Below, one piece after another: positions 43,232 through 52,415 of a stretch of DNA of 64,000 nt. The stretch lies in the NCBI RefSeq assembly GCF_036320655.1, contig NZ_CP143258.1, positions 2,046,001 through 2,110,000 of the forward strand. Reading direction: 5' to 3'. The position numbers were made by a program, and so were the translations under genes. Within the stretch, counting starts at the first letter, position 1, and every line of letters starts with the position of its first letter. The stretch is from Porphyromonas pogonae. Its GTDB lineage: Bacteria > Bacteroidota > Bacteroidia > Bacteroidales > Porphyromonadaceae. The notes beneath the pieces were generated by a model. The model searched no databases, was not told where the DNA came from, and saw only the letters and a list, made by a program, of their open reading frames with translations.

Positions 43232-43984
43232 ATGAATAGAGATAAAAATTCATATACGATTATATATGCCTCAGTGATGGTAATCATTGTGGCGGTGTTA
43301 TTGGCTTTTACTTCTACTGCACTCAAAAGTCGTCAGCAGTCCAATGAGCAAATAGATAAGATGCAGCAGATGCTTCGCTCTATCAACTCTGATACACCTA
43401 ATAAAGCTGATGTAAAGACCAACTACCGTAAGTTGATAAAGAAAGAGCTTCTGATCACCAATGACGGCTCTGTGGTAAAAGAATTTACCGGAGACCAGAT
43501 CGGAAATAATGAAGCCTTCAGCATGAGTACCGATCTTGAATTTAAAAAGATATTACATGCGGAGGAGTTTAAGCAAGACTATAAGTATCAATTACCTGTG
43601 TACGTAGCAGAAATGGACGGGAAAGAGTATTATATACTACCTCTCAATGGAAATGGTCTTTGGGATAAAATATGGGGCTTTCTTTCTTTGGATGCTACTG
43701 ACTGCTCTACAGTATTTGGGGGTGACTTTGGTAACAAAGGTGAGACTCCGGGTCTGGGTGCGGAAATTTCTAAGAAAGATTTCTCAGACAGATTCAAAGG
43801 CAAACATATCTTCATGGACAATCAGTTCAAAAGCATTGCCGTAGTGAAACCCGGCAAGAAAGCTGACGGACAAGATTATGTCGATGGTATTTCCGGCGGA
43901 ACACTTACCAGTAATGGGGTGGACAAGATGTTACAAACATCTCTTAAGCCATATGTAGAATTCCTTAACAAGAATAAAAAATAA
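43232..43984 (+). CDS. nqrC: NQR complex subunit C
   Basis: The 250-residue subunit has one N-terminal membrane helix (about residues 10-28) and a periplasmic FMN-binding domain. The covalent FMN site is ISGGTLTSNGVD, matching S-G-A-T-x-T with Gly in place of Ala and the attachment Thr kept. Starts 12 bp after nqrB. Confidence 0.95.
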   Translation: MNRDKNSYTIIYASVMVIIVAVLLAFTSTALKSRQQSNEQIDKMQQMLRSINSDTPNKADVKTNYRKLIKKELLITNDGSVVKEFTGDQIGNNEAFSMSTDLEFKKILHAEEFKQDYKYQLPVYVAEMDGKEYYILPLNGNGLWDKIWGFLSLDATDCSTVFGGDFGNKGETPGLGAEISKKDFSDRFKGKHIFMDNQFKSIAVVKPGKKADGQDYVDGISGGTLTSNGVDKMLQTSLKPYVEFLNKNKK

Positions 43985-43989
43985 TTGCA

Positions 43990-44631
43990 ATGGCACTTTG
44001 GAATAAAAAGAATAAAGAAGTATTAATAAACCCGCTGGGCAAGAACAATCCTGTTATTGTGCAGATGTTGGGTATCTGTTCTGCTCTTGCAGTAACAGCC
44101 AAGCTTGAGCCGGCTTTAGTAATGGCTATTTCGGTGACGGTAGTAGTGGCCTTTGCAAATGTTATTATCTCTTTGCTAAGAAATACTATTCCCAATCGTA
44201 TCCGTATCATTGTACAGCTGGTAGTAGTAGCTGCATTGGTAACCATTGTAAGCGAGACTCTCAAAGCTTTTGCATACGATGTGAGCAAACAGCTTTCTGT
44301 TTTCGTGGGTCTCATTATTACCAACTGTATCCTTATGGGACGTCTCGAAGCGTTTGCTTTGGCAAATGGTCCATGGGAGTCTTTTCTCGATGGTATCGGT
44401 AATGGTGCGGGTTATGGTATAATTCTGGTTATCGTAGGTTTCTTCCGTGAACTTTTAGGATCAGGAACTCTCTTTGGGGTGCAACTCATCCCTCAGTCTT
44501 TATATGCAGCGGATGGAATCCATGGATATGTAAACAATGGTTTGATGATCCTTCCCCCTATGGCTCTTATTTTAGTTGCCGTGATTATATGGGTCCATCG
44601 TTCGTACGACAAAGATTTACAAGAAAAATAA
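43990..44631 (+). CDS. nqrD: NQR complex subunit D
   Basis: The 213-residue protein has six membrane segments. It contains the family block NNPVIVQMLGICSALAVTA with the conserved Cys and, further on, LIITNCILMGRLEAFA, whose Cys helps ligate the intramembrane iron centre shared with NqrE. It follows nqrC by 5 bp. Confidence 0.96.
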   Translation: MALWNKKNKEVLINPLGKNNPVIVQMLGICSALAVTAKLEPALVMAISVTVVVAFANVIISLLRNTIPNRIRIIVQLVVVAALVTIVSETLKAFAYDVSKQLSVFVGLIITNCILMGRLEAFALANGPWESFLDGIGNGAGYGIILVIVGFFRELLGSGTLFGVQLIPQSLYAADGIHGYVNNGLMILPPMALILVAVIIWVHRSYDKDLQEK

Positions 44632-44663
44632 TAGTCAAACTCTAAATAATATATTAGAAATAT

Positions 44664-45278
44664 ATGGAATATTTAAGCACGTTTTTCCGTTCCATTTTTG
44701 TTGATAATATGATCTTTGCGTATTACTTGGGAATGTGCTCCTTTTTGGCCGTTTCTAAGAATGTAAAGACGTCTATCGGTTTAGGGATGGCTGTTACTTT
44801 TATTCTCACTTGTACCCTACCTATCAACTATTTATTGGAAAATTACATATTCAAGTCCGGTGCGCTCAAATGGCTAGGTGAGCAATATGCCTCTGTAGAT
44901 TTAAGTTTCCTTTCTCTGATCGTTTTCATCGCTATTATAGCCTCTTTCACTCAGTTAGTAGAGATGGTAGTAGAGCGTTTTAGCCCTTCACTATACGCTT
45001 CATTAGGTATCTTCTTGCCACTAATTGCTGTAAACTGTGCCATCCTTGGTGGTTCACTATTTATGCAGCAGAAAGAGTTTGTAAACACAGGTATGGCTAC
45101 GACATACGGCTTTGGCTCCGGTATCGGCTGGACTTTGGCTATTGTGGGTATGGCTGCAATCCGTGAAAAGATACAATACTCGGATATTCCTAAACCTCTC
45201 AGAGGTTTGGGTATCACATTTATCATCACGGCATTGATGGGAATGGCCTTCCTGAGTTTTTCAGGTGTGAAAATATAA
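44664..45278 (+). CDS. nqrE: NQR complex subunit E
   Basis: The 204-residue protein has six membrane segments and forms a pseudosymmetric pair with NqrD. Conserved blocks are MIFAYYLGMCSFLAVSK and PLIAVNCAILGGSLFMQQ, each carrying one of the Cys residues that hold the membrane iron centre. Normal length. Confidence 0.96.
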   Translation: MEYLSTFFRSIFVDNMIFAYYLGMCSFLAVSKNVKTSIGLGMAVTFILTCTLPINYLLENYIFKSGALKWLGEQYASVDLSFLSLIVFIAIIASFTQLVEMVVERFSPSLYASLGIFLPLIAVNCAILGGSLFMQQKEFVNTGMATTYGFGSGIGWTLAIVGMAAIREKIQYSDIPKPLRGLGITFIITALMGMAFLSFSGVKI

Positions 45279-45317
45279 TAACAGAGTAAGAACTATTAAA
45301 CAGACACCAATAAGAAA

Positions 45318-46553
45318 ATGAATATAATCTTAATCAGTGTGATTGTGTTCCTACTCATCACACTTATACTGGTAGTAGCTTTGCTCTTTGCAAAGTCCAA
45401 ACTTATCCCGTCGGGTAATGTCAAACTCGTTATCAACAACGAGAAAGAGTTTGAAGTGCCTATGGGAGGTACACTTCTCAATACTTTACAGAGTAAGAAT
45501 ATCTTCTTGTCATCCGCTTGTGGCGGTAGCGGAAGTTGTGGTCAGTGCAGATGTCGCGTGCCTGAAGGAGGAGGAGAAATTCTCCCAACCGAAACAGGAT
45601 TTTTCTCTCGCAAAGAGATCAAAGACCATTGGAGACTTTCATGCCAGACCAAGGTCAAGGCTGATATGGAAGTTCTGATACCGGAGTCTGTATTCGGTGT
45701 TAAGGAATGGGAATGCGAAGTACTCTCGAACAGAAATGTATCTACCTTTATCAAAGAGTTTGTGGTAAAGTTGCCTGAAGGCGAACACATGAATTTTGAA
45801 AGTGGTAGCTACGCTCAGATCAAGATTCCTAAATATAACATCAAATATTCGGATTATCTTATTGAAGATAAATTCCGTGAAGATTGGGATAAATTCGATA
45901 TGTGGAGCCTTACCGTGAAAAACGAAGAGGAAACAGTGCGCGCTTATTCCATGGCCAACTATCCTGCAGAGGGTAATATCATCACTCTTAACGTGCGTAT
46001 CGCTACTCCTCCGATGGATAGAAATACACACAAGTGGGTTCCGGGTATTAAGCCTGGGATATCATCATCTTATATCTTTAGCCTCAAAGCCGGAGATAAA
46101 GTAACTATGAGTGGCCCTTACGGAGACTTCCATATACAACCTACCGATGCAGAAATGCTTTATATCGGAGGTGGCGCAGGTATGGCTCCCCTTCGTGCAC
46201 AGATACTCCATCTATTCCGTACACACAAAACAACCCGTAAGGTTACATATTGGTACGGAGCTCGCTCCAAGAAGGAAATATTCTATGAAGAAGACTTCCG
46301 TGAGATCGAAAGAGAATTCCCGAACTTCAAGTTCAACATTGCTCTTTCTGATCCTCAACCTGAAGACAACTGGACAGGTTACGTAGGATTCATACATCAG
46401 GTTATTTACGACCATTATCTTAAAGATCATGATGCACCTGAAGATATTGAATACTACATGTGTGGACCGGGTCCTATGGCAAATGCGGTTAAGACAATGT
46501 TGGATAATTTAGGGGTTGAGCGTAGCCAGTTGTATTTTGATGATTTCGGATAA
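45318..46553 (+). CDS. nqrF: NQR complex subunit F
   Basis: The 411-residue NADH-oxidising subunit has one N-terminal membrane helix and a 2Fe-2S ferredoxin domain with ligands in SACGGSGSCGQCRC plus RLSCQTKV. The FAD domain has RAYSMANYP and the NADH domain has GGGAGMAPLRAQI. It ends YFDDFG. Electrons pass from NADH to FAD, to 2Fe-2S, and on to the membrane subunits. Last gene of the operon, followed by a terminator. Confidence 0.97.
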   Translation: MNIILISVIVFLLITLILVVALLFAKSKLIPSGNVKLVINNEKEFEVPMGGTLLNTLQSKNIFLSSACGGSGSCGQCRCRVPEGGGEILPTETGFFSRKEIKDHWRLSCQTKVKADMEVLIPESVFGVKEWECEVLSNRNVSTFIKEFVVKLPEGEHMNFESGSYAQIKIPKYNIKYSDYLIEDKFREDWDKFDMWSLTVKNEEETVRAYSMANYPAEGNIITLNVRIATPPMDRNTHKWVPGIKPGISSSYIFSLKAGDKVTMSGPYGDFHIQPTDAEMLYIGGGAGMAPLRAQILHLFRTHKTTRKVTYWYGARSKKEIFYEEDFREIEREFPNFKFNIALSDPQPEDNWTGYVGFIHQVIYDHYLKDHDAPEDIEYYMCGPGPMANAVKTMLDNLGVERSQLYFDDFG

Positions 46554-46584
46554 TATAAAAAATACATCTCTATCATTCTAATCT

Positions 46585-46621
46585 AAACGGAGAATTACCT
46601 AAAAACGGTTTTTCTCCGTTT
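46585..46621 (+). terminator. Intrinsic terminator of the nqr operon
   Basis: A 10-bp stem (AAACGGAGAA at 46585-46594, TTCTCCGTTT at 46612-46621) followed by TT, 31 bp after the nqrF stop. Confidence 0.85.
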
Positions 46622-46874
46622 TTGCTTGTATCTGGTTTCTTGTTTTTCATTATCGACCAGTAAAATGGCAATCAAATAAATGAGAGTTCTTCCTGTTTAA
46701 TTTTAAGAGGAAAGCGAAAAAGATTTCGTCATTAGGTTAGGTTTATTATCCTTTAGGCAATAATAATACCTTAAGGGAAAGCATCTGTTTTATTCGTAGG
46801 TTGATCTTAGAGAACCATTATAATCAAATGAAAAATATTCCCATTTATTTATGTATAATCAGATTTTTAATTCT

Positions 46875-46882
46875 TATATTTG
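46875..46882 (+). promoter_or_regulatory. -7 box (TATATTTG) upstream of the leader and pepP
   Basis: A perfect TAnnTTTG match, 19 bp upstream of a 23-codon frame and 229 bp upstream of the aminopeptidase start, leaving a long leader. The region 46622-46874 before it shows nothing recognisable. Confidence 0.6.
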
Positions 46883-46901
46883 ATGCGAATATTAAATCAC
46901 T

Positions 46902-46973
46902 ATGTTAAAGAACACTATACAGCGTTTGTATCACAACAACGGCAAATGTCTTTTTGCATGCTGGCTATGTTGA
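46902..46973 (+). CDS. Possible 23-residue leader peptide
   Basis: ATG to TGA gives MLKNTIQRLYHNNGKCLFAC followed by WLC. It begins at the expected distance behind a promoter box and ends in a Cys/Trp-rich tail (C-x4-C-W-L-C). Four bases after its stop is an 8-bp hairpin (GAATGATT/AATCATTC, 46978-46997), the layout of a translational or transcriptional attenuator. No initiation signal beyond the ATG is seen. Both the peptide and its regulatory role are tentative. Confidence 0.35.
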   Translation: MLKNTIQRLYHNNGKCLFACWLC

Positions 46974-47111
46974 TTTAGAATGATTGAGAAATCATTCAGC
47001 ATATTTATTGTGTTTCTTTTAATCACTACACTTCTTTATCCTTCGCTTTCTCTTCTTTAAAGTTTTATGTATCTGCGTGTGCAAAATCACGCATTAATAC
47101 CACTTATCCTC

Positions 47112-48500
47112 ATGTTTAATACAGAGACTTACAAAGCTCGCCGTGAGCATTTGAGAAATACCTTGAAAAAAGGTATCATCCTTTTTGTCGGCAATGACGA
47201 AACAGGAGCGAATTATGAAGACAACACCTACAATTTTCGTCAGGATAGTTGTTTCTTATATTACTTTGGAGTAAACAGACCAGGCTTGTTCGCTCTTATG
47301 GATATTGATGGTGGTAAGGACTACATATTCGGCGATAATGCTACCATAGATCTGATTGTCTGGACAGGAAGTCAACCTTCAATTTCCGACCTTGCCACTC
47401 AATATGGAGTGGAAAATACAGGTTCATTGAGCGACCTGAGGAATAAACTCAATGGCATAGACAAGAATGAAGTGATGTATCTGCCTCCATATCGCCCCGA
47501 GCATTTGTTAAAAATTCATGAATACTTGGGTATCTCATTTGATAAGATCAAACAACACAAATTCGTTGATCTCATTATGGCTATAGGTAATCAACGCAAC
47601 ATCAAGTCAGAAGAGGAAATAGAAGAGATAGAACATGCTGTAAATGCTACTGTAAAGATGCATCAGGCTGCAATGCGTTATGCGCTTCCCGGAATGAAAG
47701 AGTATGAAGTAGCAGCCAAAGTACACGAAGCAGCGTTAGCTGCCGGAGGAGGTCTTTCATTTCCGATTATTGCTACTATAAATGGCCAGTTCCTTCACAA
47801 TCATTATCATGGCAATACGATCAGATCAGGACAATTGTTTCTTCTTGATGCCGGCTATGAGTCCCCTCTCGGTTATGCAGGAGACATGAGTAGCACCTTC
47901 CCTGTTGATAGAATATTTACAGACAGACAGAAAAAAATATATGAAATTGCTCTAAAAGCCCATAATACCGCCATTGATATGCTACGGCCAGGACTAAATT
48001 ACAAAGAAGTTCATTTGGCAGTGGGGCGTATTATTTTTGACCAACTCAAAGAGCTGGGACTTACTCGTGGGAATACAGAAGATGCCGTTACCTGCGGAGC
48101 CTATGCTTTATTTTTTCCATGTGGTACAGGTCACTTGATGGGATTGGATGTGCATGATATGGAAAACTTGGGTGAGCAATATATAGGATATGGTAATACA
48201 CCGAAAAGTACTCAGTTTGGAATTAAATCACTCAGATTGGGACGAGAGTTGCAACCCGGTTATGTACTCACTGTAGAACCCGGCATTTATTTCATCCCCG
48301 AACTTATTGATTATTGGCAAAAGAAAGGCATCAATAAGGAGTTTATCAACTTTGAAGCGGTCAATAAATATCGTGATTTCGGTGGCATTCGCAACGAAGA
48401 AGATATCTTGATTACAGAAAATGGTCATCGCATTCTTGGAGACCCCCTCGCTAAGAGTGTTGAAGACGTAGAGAACGAAAGAGCAAAAGCTTTCTCTTGA
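47112..48500 (+). CDS. pepP: Xaa-Pro aminopeptidase (aminopeptidase P)
   Basis: The enzyme has 462 residues from the MFNTETYKARREHL start; an upstream in-frame Met adds 15 atypical residues. This metallopeptidase removes the residue before an N-terminal Pro or Hyp. The creatinase-like N-domain ends near residue 170, and the pita-bread catalytic domain follows. Metal ligands are visible as LLDAGYE (Asp) and GYAGDMSSTFP (Asp), GTGHLMGLDVHD (His), TVEPGIYF (Glu) and GGIRNEEDILI (Glu). It has no signal peptide, so it is cytoplasmic. It is followed by a secreted serine peptidase and a glycyl-radical enzyme. Confidence 0.95.
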   Translation: MFNTETYKARREHLRNTLKKGIILFVGNDETGANYEDNTYNFRQDSCFLYYFGVNRPGLFALMDIDGGKDYIFGDNATIDLIVWTGSQPSISDLATQYGVENTGSLSDLRNKLNGIDKNEVMYLPPYRPEHLLKIHEYLGISFDKIKQHKFVDLIMAIGNQRNIKSEEEIEEIEHAVNATVKMHQAAMRYALPGMKEYEVAAKVHEAALAAGGGLSFPIIATINGQFLHNHYHGNTIRSGQLFLLDAGYESPLGYAGDMSSTFPVDRIFTDRQKKIYEIALKAHNTAIDMLRPGLNYKEVHLAVGRIIFDQLKELGLTRGNTEDAVTCGAYALFFPCGTGHLMGLDVHDMENLGEQYIGYGNTPKSTQFGIKSLRLGRELQPGYVLTVEPGIYFIPELIDYWQKKGINKEFINFEAVNKYRDFGGIRNEEDILITENGHRILGDPLAKSVEDVENERAKAFS

Positions 48501-48528
48501 TTGTTTTTTATTAATCTATAATTATATT

Positions 48529-49866
48529 ATGAAAAGAATAGTCAAGCTAAGAATTCTATCAGTTTTTTTGTTTTCAATGTTCTTTTTGTCAAGCTTTGTT
48601 CCTGTACCCCAAGTACAGGGACATAAGCTTGCCCACACCACTCCTGAGGAGATATTGAGATCAATCTCTTTGATAGACAGCTTTAAGGAGATAAAGAATG
48701 ATAGTTTCTTCATATCTACATACGAAGTCTGGTTTAGGATGCCCATGGATCATCAGCATCCTGAGCGAGGTTATTTCCCCCTTAGAGTATATTATTCACA
48801 TAAGGACTTCTCCTCACCTATGTTGATGATTTTAGATGGTTACACAATGTATACATCTCATTCACATGAACTATCTCACATACTCAATTCTAATCAGATA
48901 ACTATAGAACATCGCTTCTTCTCACATAGTCGCCCTACCGATTCTATTCCATGGGAATATCTCAACATTCGGCAGGCTGCTGCTGACCAACATGCAGTAA
49001 TACAAGCTTTCAAACCTTTTTATACTCACAAGTGGGTATCTACAGGCATTAGTAAAAGTGGACAAACCACAATATTTCATAGAAGGTTTTACCCCCAAGA
49101 TGTAAATGTAAGTGTGCCGTACGTAGCTCCACTTAATTTTTCCAATGCGGATCCTCGCATCCATCGCTTTCTTTCGTCAGTGGGTACACCCAAGTGCCGT
49201 GAGAAATTGAGAAAATTTCAGTATTTACTTTTCGAACGAAAACAAAGCCTATTCCCTATTTTCAAAGAACTGGTAAAAGCAAAAGGCTGGAAGTTTTCTA
49301 TGGGACTTGAAAGAGCATATGATCTAAGCGTATTGGAGTCTGAGTTTTCTTTTTGGCAATGGGGAGGTGATTGCAATACAATTCCTGATGCGAAAGCCAA
49401 TGATAAACAAATTTTTGATTACTGGAAGTCTCTCAATGCATTTACTTTTTTTGAAGAAAAAGCCATAGATCGTGTTCGACCCTTTTTCTACCAAGCCATG
49501 AATCAAATAGGAATGTATAGCTATGATGTAAAACCTTTTAGGAAGTATCTCAAGGACACTCGGGATATCACGTTCGACTTCACTATGCCTACCGGGCACA
49601 AGGTTAGTTATGACCCCAAAGCGATGCAGGATATACATCACTGGTTAGACATAAACGGTAATTATATGCTTTATATATATGGAGGCAATGACCCATGGAC
49701 AGCTACCTCTGTAGTAACATCTCGCGCAACGAATGCAGTGAAGATGGTCAACCCGGGAGGTAGCCACGCTACACGAATCAAAAGTTTTCCCCTGGCTATG
49801 CAAGACAGTATCTATAAAGTATTGGGTAGTTGGTTGGAAATGAATTTGCCAGTGAATCGCCCTTGA
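48529..49866 (+). CDS. Secreted S37/S28-like serine peptidase
   Basis: The 445-residue alpha/beta-hydrolase peptidase has a signal peptide ending PQVQG. The nucleophile elbow is STGISKSGQTTIFHRRFYP (Ser in KSGQT). Asp lies in GGNDPWTATSV and His in GGSHATRI, a full triad. The layout fits S37 tripeptidyl aminopeptidases, which take proline-containing peptides, and the related S28 prolyl peptidases. It starts 28 bp after pepP. Secretion suggests it trims peptides in the periplasm or outside for later uptake. Confidence 0.8.
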   Translation: MKRIVKLRILSVFLFSMFFLSSFVPVPQVQGHKLAHTTPEEILRSISLIDSFKEIKNDSFFISTYEVWFRMPMDHQHPERGYFPLRVYYSHKDFSSPMLMILDGYTMYTSHSHELSHILNSNQITIEHRFFSHSRPTDSIPWEYLNIRQAAADQHAVIQAFKPFYTHKWVSTGISKSGQTTIFHRRFYPQDVNVSVPYVAPLNFSNADPRIHRFLSSVGTPKCREKLRKFQYLLFERKQSLFPIFKELVKAKGWKFSMGLERAYDLSVLESEFSFWQWGGDCNTIPDAKANDKQIFDYWKSLNAFTFFEEKAIDRVRPFFYQAMNQIGMYSYDVKPFRKYLKDTRDITFDFTMPTGHKVSYDPKAMQDIHHWLDINGNYMLYIYGGNDPWTATSVVTSRATNAVKMVNPGGSHATRIKSFPLAMQDSIYKVLGSWLEMNLPVNRP

Positions 49867-49952
49867 TTGATGGCCTCTCTGATTGGGATGCTGCTAAAGC
49901 TTTTCATGAACTATCATACAGTAAACACAACAAAACACAATCTTTGTTTTTT

Positions 49953-52415
49953 ATGAGTGGCAAAATGGTTACAGAGCCGGACAATATGAACTGTCCGGCT
50001 CAATCAGAAAAGATAATAGATAAAACAGGATTATTGGGTAGTAATACTCGGATACAAAGGCTACGTAAGTTGAGTGTGGACATGCCTGTAACTCTTTCTA
50101 TAGAACGAGCAATTATCGAGACAGCTTTTTACAAGGAAAATTACGGAAAGTATTCCATTCCCATGATGCGTGCTCTCAATCTCTATGAAATCTGTAAACG
50201 CAAGACCATCTACATCGGAGATGACGAACTTATAGTAGGAGAAAGAGGTGAGAAGCCCAAAGCTGTTCCTACATTTCCGGAACTAACATGTCATTCTGTC
50301 GATGATCTTCGTGTCCTTAATAGCCGGGAATTACAACCTTATCTCATTAGTGAAGAAGACATAGCTATCTATGAACGTGATATAATTCCTTACTGGAAAG
50401 GTCGTAGTCAAAGGGACAGAATCTTTAACCATGTGCCGGATGCTTGGAAAAAGGCTTATGATGCAGCTCTTTTTACTGAATTTATGGAACAGAGGGCTCC
50501 AGGACATACAGCTCTCGATGGTAAGATCTACAGACTTGGAATGAATGACTTTAAGTCACTTATTAAAAATGAAATAGACTGTCTAGATTTCATTAATGAT
50601 CCTATTGCTACTGATAGGAAAGATCAACTGGAAGCCATGAAAATATCTTGCGATGCTATTATACTTTTTGCATCACGACATGCCCTACTCGCAGAGCAAA
50701 TGGCGCAGCACATAGAACAGAGTTTTCCTGAAGATAAACAAAGAATAGCTGAACTCCATGAGATAGCTCATGTTTGCAAGCGTGTACCAGCTTATGCTCC
50801 TACATCATTTAGAGAAGCTATTCAGATGTATTGGTTTGTACATCTAGCTACTATCATGGAACTCAATGGTTGGGATGCCATGAATCCCGGGCACTTCGAT
50901 CAGCATCTCACACCTTTTTATGAAAAGGAAATTGCTGATGGAACTCTTACCCGAGAAGAAGCTAAAGAGTTGATATCATGCCTATGGATAAAGATTAATA
51001 ATCACCCGGCACCGCCAAAAGTAGGAGTTACGGCCAAAGAAAGCAGGACTTATAATGATTTCACCAATATAAATTTAGGGGGCATCAAAAAAGATGGATC
51101 TTGTGGAGTAAGTGAAGTTTCATACATAATGCTTGAGGTACAAGACGAATTACATATGTTGCAACCCGGATGTTCTATACACATTGCATCCAATACTCCT
51201 GAAGATTTCTTACTTGCGGGATGTAAAGTAATACGTCATGGTTATGGTTATCCATCAATTTTTAATCCGGATATTTACATCCATGAGATGATGCGCCAAG
51301 GTAAAACAGCTGAAGACGCCTGTGAAGGAGGGTGTAGCGGTTGTATAGAAGTTGGAGCTTTCGGCAAAGAAGCTTATTTGTTGACAGGTTATCTCAATGT
51401 CCCCAAGATACTCGAGATTACTTTACACAATGGTATTAACCCTCTTAGTGGTATTAGGGTCGGTATAGAGACAGGTGCTAACGGAGATTTCAATACTTTT
51501 AATAAAGTTTATCAAGCTTTCCTACTCCAATTACGCTACATTGTTCAGCTCAAAGCCTCAGTCAATAACTACATTGATAGGATGTTTGCAAAATATACTC
51601 CTGCGACATTCTTATCTGTTGTTATTGATGATTGTATATCCATGGGGAGGGATTATTACGATTGTGGTCCCCGGTACAATACCTCCTATATTCAGTGTAC
51701 AGGCCTCGGGACTATTACAGATTCTTTATCTGTAATAAAAAAGCATGTTTATGATGAAGCAAAATATACATTGAAGGAGTTAATTGCCATGATGGATGCC
51801 AACTTTGATGGTTATGAACCTCAAAGACAGTATATCCTAAATCATACACCTTTCTTTGGAAATGACGATGATAAAGCTGATGATATTGCTGTAATGGTAT
51901 ATAAGGCGCTTTTTGATTGTATAGACGGCATACCTAATACAAAAGGAGAAGTATATAGACTCAATATGTTGTCTACCACTTGTCATGTATATTTTGGTAA
52001 AATGTTAGGAGCAACTCCTGATGGCAGACTTGCCGGTAAAGCAATCTCTGATGGGACATCCCCTTCGCATGGTGCAGATACTCATGGCCCCACAGCTGTG
52101 ATAAAATCTTTGAGCAAGCTCGACCAAAGCCTCTCGGGAGGAACCTTGCTCAATCAAAGGCTTATGCCTTCTCTTCTGAAAAGCGATGAGGATCTGAGTA
52201 AGCTTGGACAACTGGTACGTGCTTATTTCTCCTTAGGTGGACATCATATTCAGTTCAATATTGTAGATAGTGCTACGCTCTATAAAGCACAAGAACAACC
52301 TGAAGAATTTAGAGATCTGTTGGTGAGAGTAGCCGGATATAGCGATTATTTCAATGATATGAATCCGGAACTTCAGCAGGATATTATCGAACGAACAGAA
52401 AATGAGCACTTCTAA
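49953..52415 (+). CDS. hypD: Glycyl-radical dehydratase, trans-4-hydroxy-L-proline dehydratase type
   Basis: The enzyme has about 820 residues from the MSGKMVTEPDN start (starts at 49965 or 49986 are possible). It converts trans-4-hydroxyproline to pyrroline-5-carboxylate. The thiyl site is GGCSGCIEVGAFG, with Cys464 and Glu466 giving the C-x-E signature of the dehydratase branch, unlike the C-C of pyruvate formate-lyase. The glycyl-radical loop is VRVAGYSDYF with Gly795. The Cys-to-Gly distance of 331 residues is the same as I recall for Clostridioides difficile HypD (C434, G765). Propanediol or glycerol dehydratase is the main alternative. The activase gene overlaps its end. Confidence 0.82.
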   Translation: MSGKMVTEPDNMNCPAQSEKIIDKTGLLGSNTRIQRLRKLSVDMPVTLSIERAIIETAFYKENYGKYSIPMMRALNLYEICKRKTIYIGDDELIVGERGEKPKAVPTFPELTCHSVDDLRVLNSRELQPYLISEEDIAIYERDIIPYWKGRSQRDRIFNHVPDAWKKAYDAALFTEFMEQRAPGHTALDGKIYRLGMNDFKSLIKNEIDCLDFINDPIATDRKDQLEAMKISCDAIILFASRHALLAEQMAQHIEQSFPEDKQRIAELHEIAHVCKRVPAYAPTSFREAIQMYWFVHLATIMELNGWDAMNPGHFDQHLTPFYEKEIADGTLTREEAKELISCLWIKINNHPAPPKVGVTAKESRTYNDFTNINLGGIKKDGSCGVSEVSYIMLEVQDELHMLQPGCSIHIASNTPEDFLLAGCKVIRHGYGYPSIFNPDIYIHEMMRQGKTAEDACEGGCSGCIEVGAFGKEAYLLTGYLNVPKILEITLHNGINPLSGIRVGIETGANGDFNTFNKVYQAFLLQLRYIVQLKASVNNYIDRMFAKYTPATFLSVVIDDCISMGRDYYDCGPRYNTSYIQCTGLGTITDSLSVIKKHVYDEAKYTLKELIAMMDANFDGYEPQRQYILNHTPFFGNDDDKADDIAVMVYKALFDCIDGIPNTKGEVYRLNMLSTTCHVYFGKMLGATPDGRLAGKAISDGTSPSHGADTHGPTAVIKSLSKLDQSLSGGTLLNQRLMPSLLKSDEDLSKLGQLVRAYFSLGGHHIQFNIVDSATLYKAQEQPEEFRDLLVRVAGYSDYFNDMNPELQQDIIERTENEHF

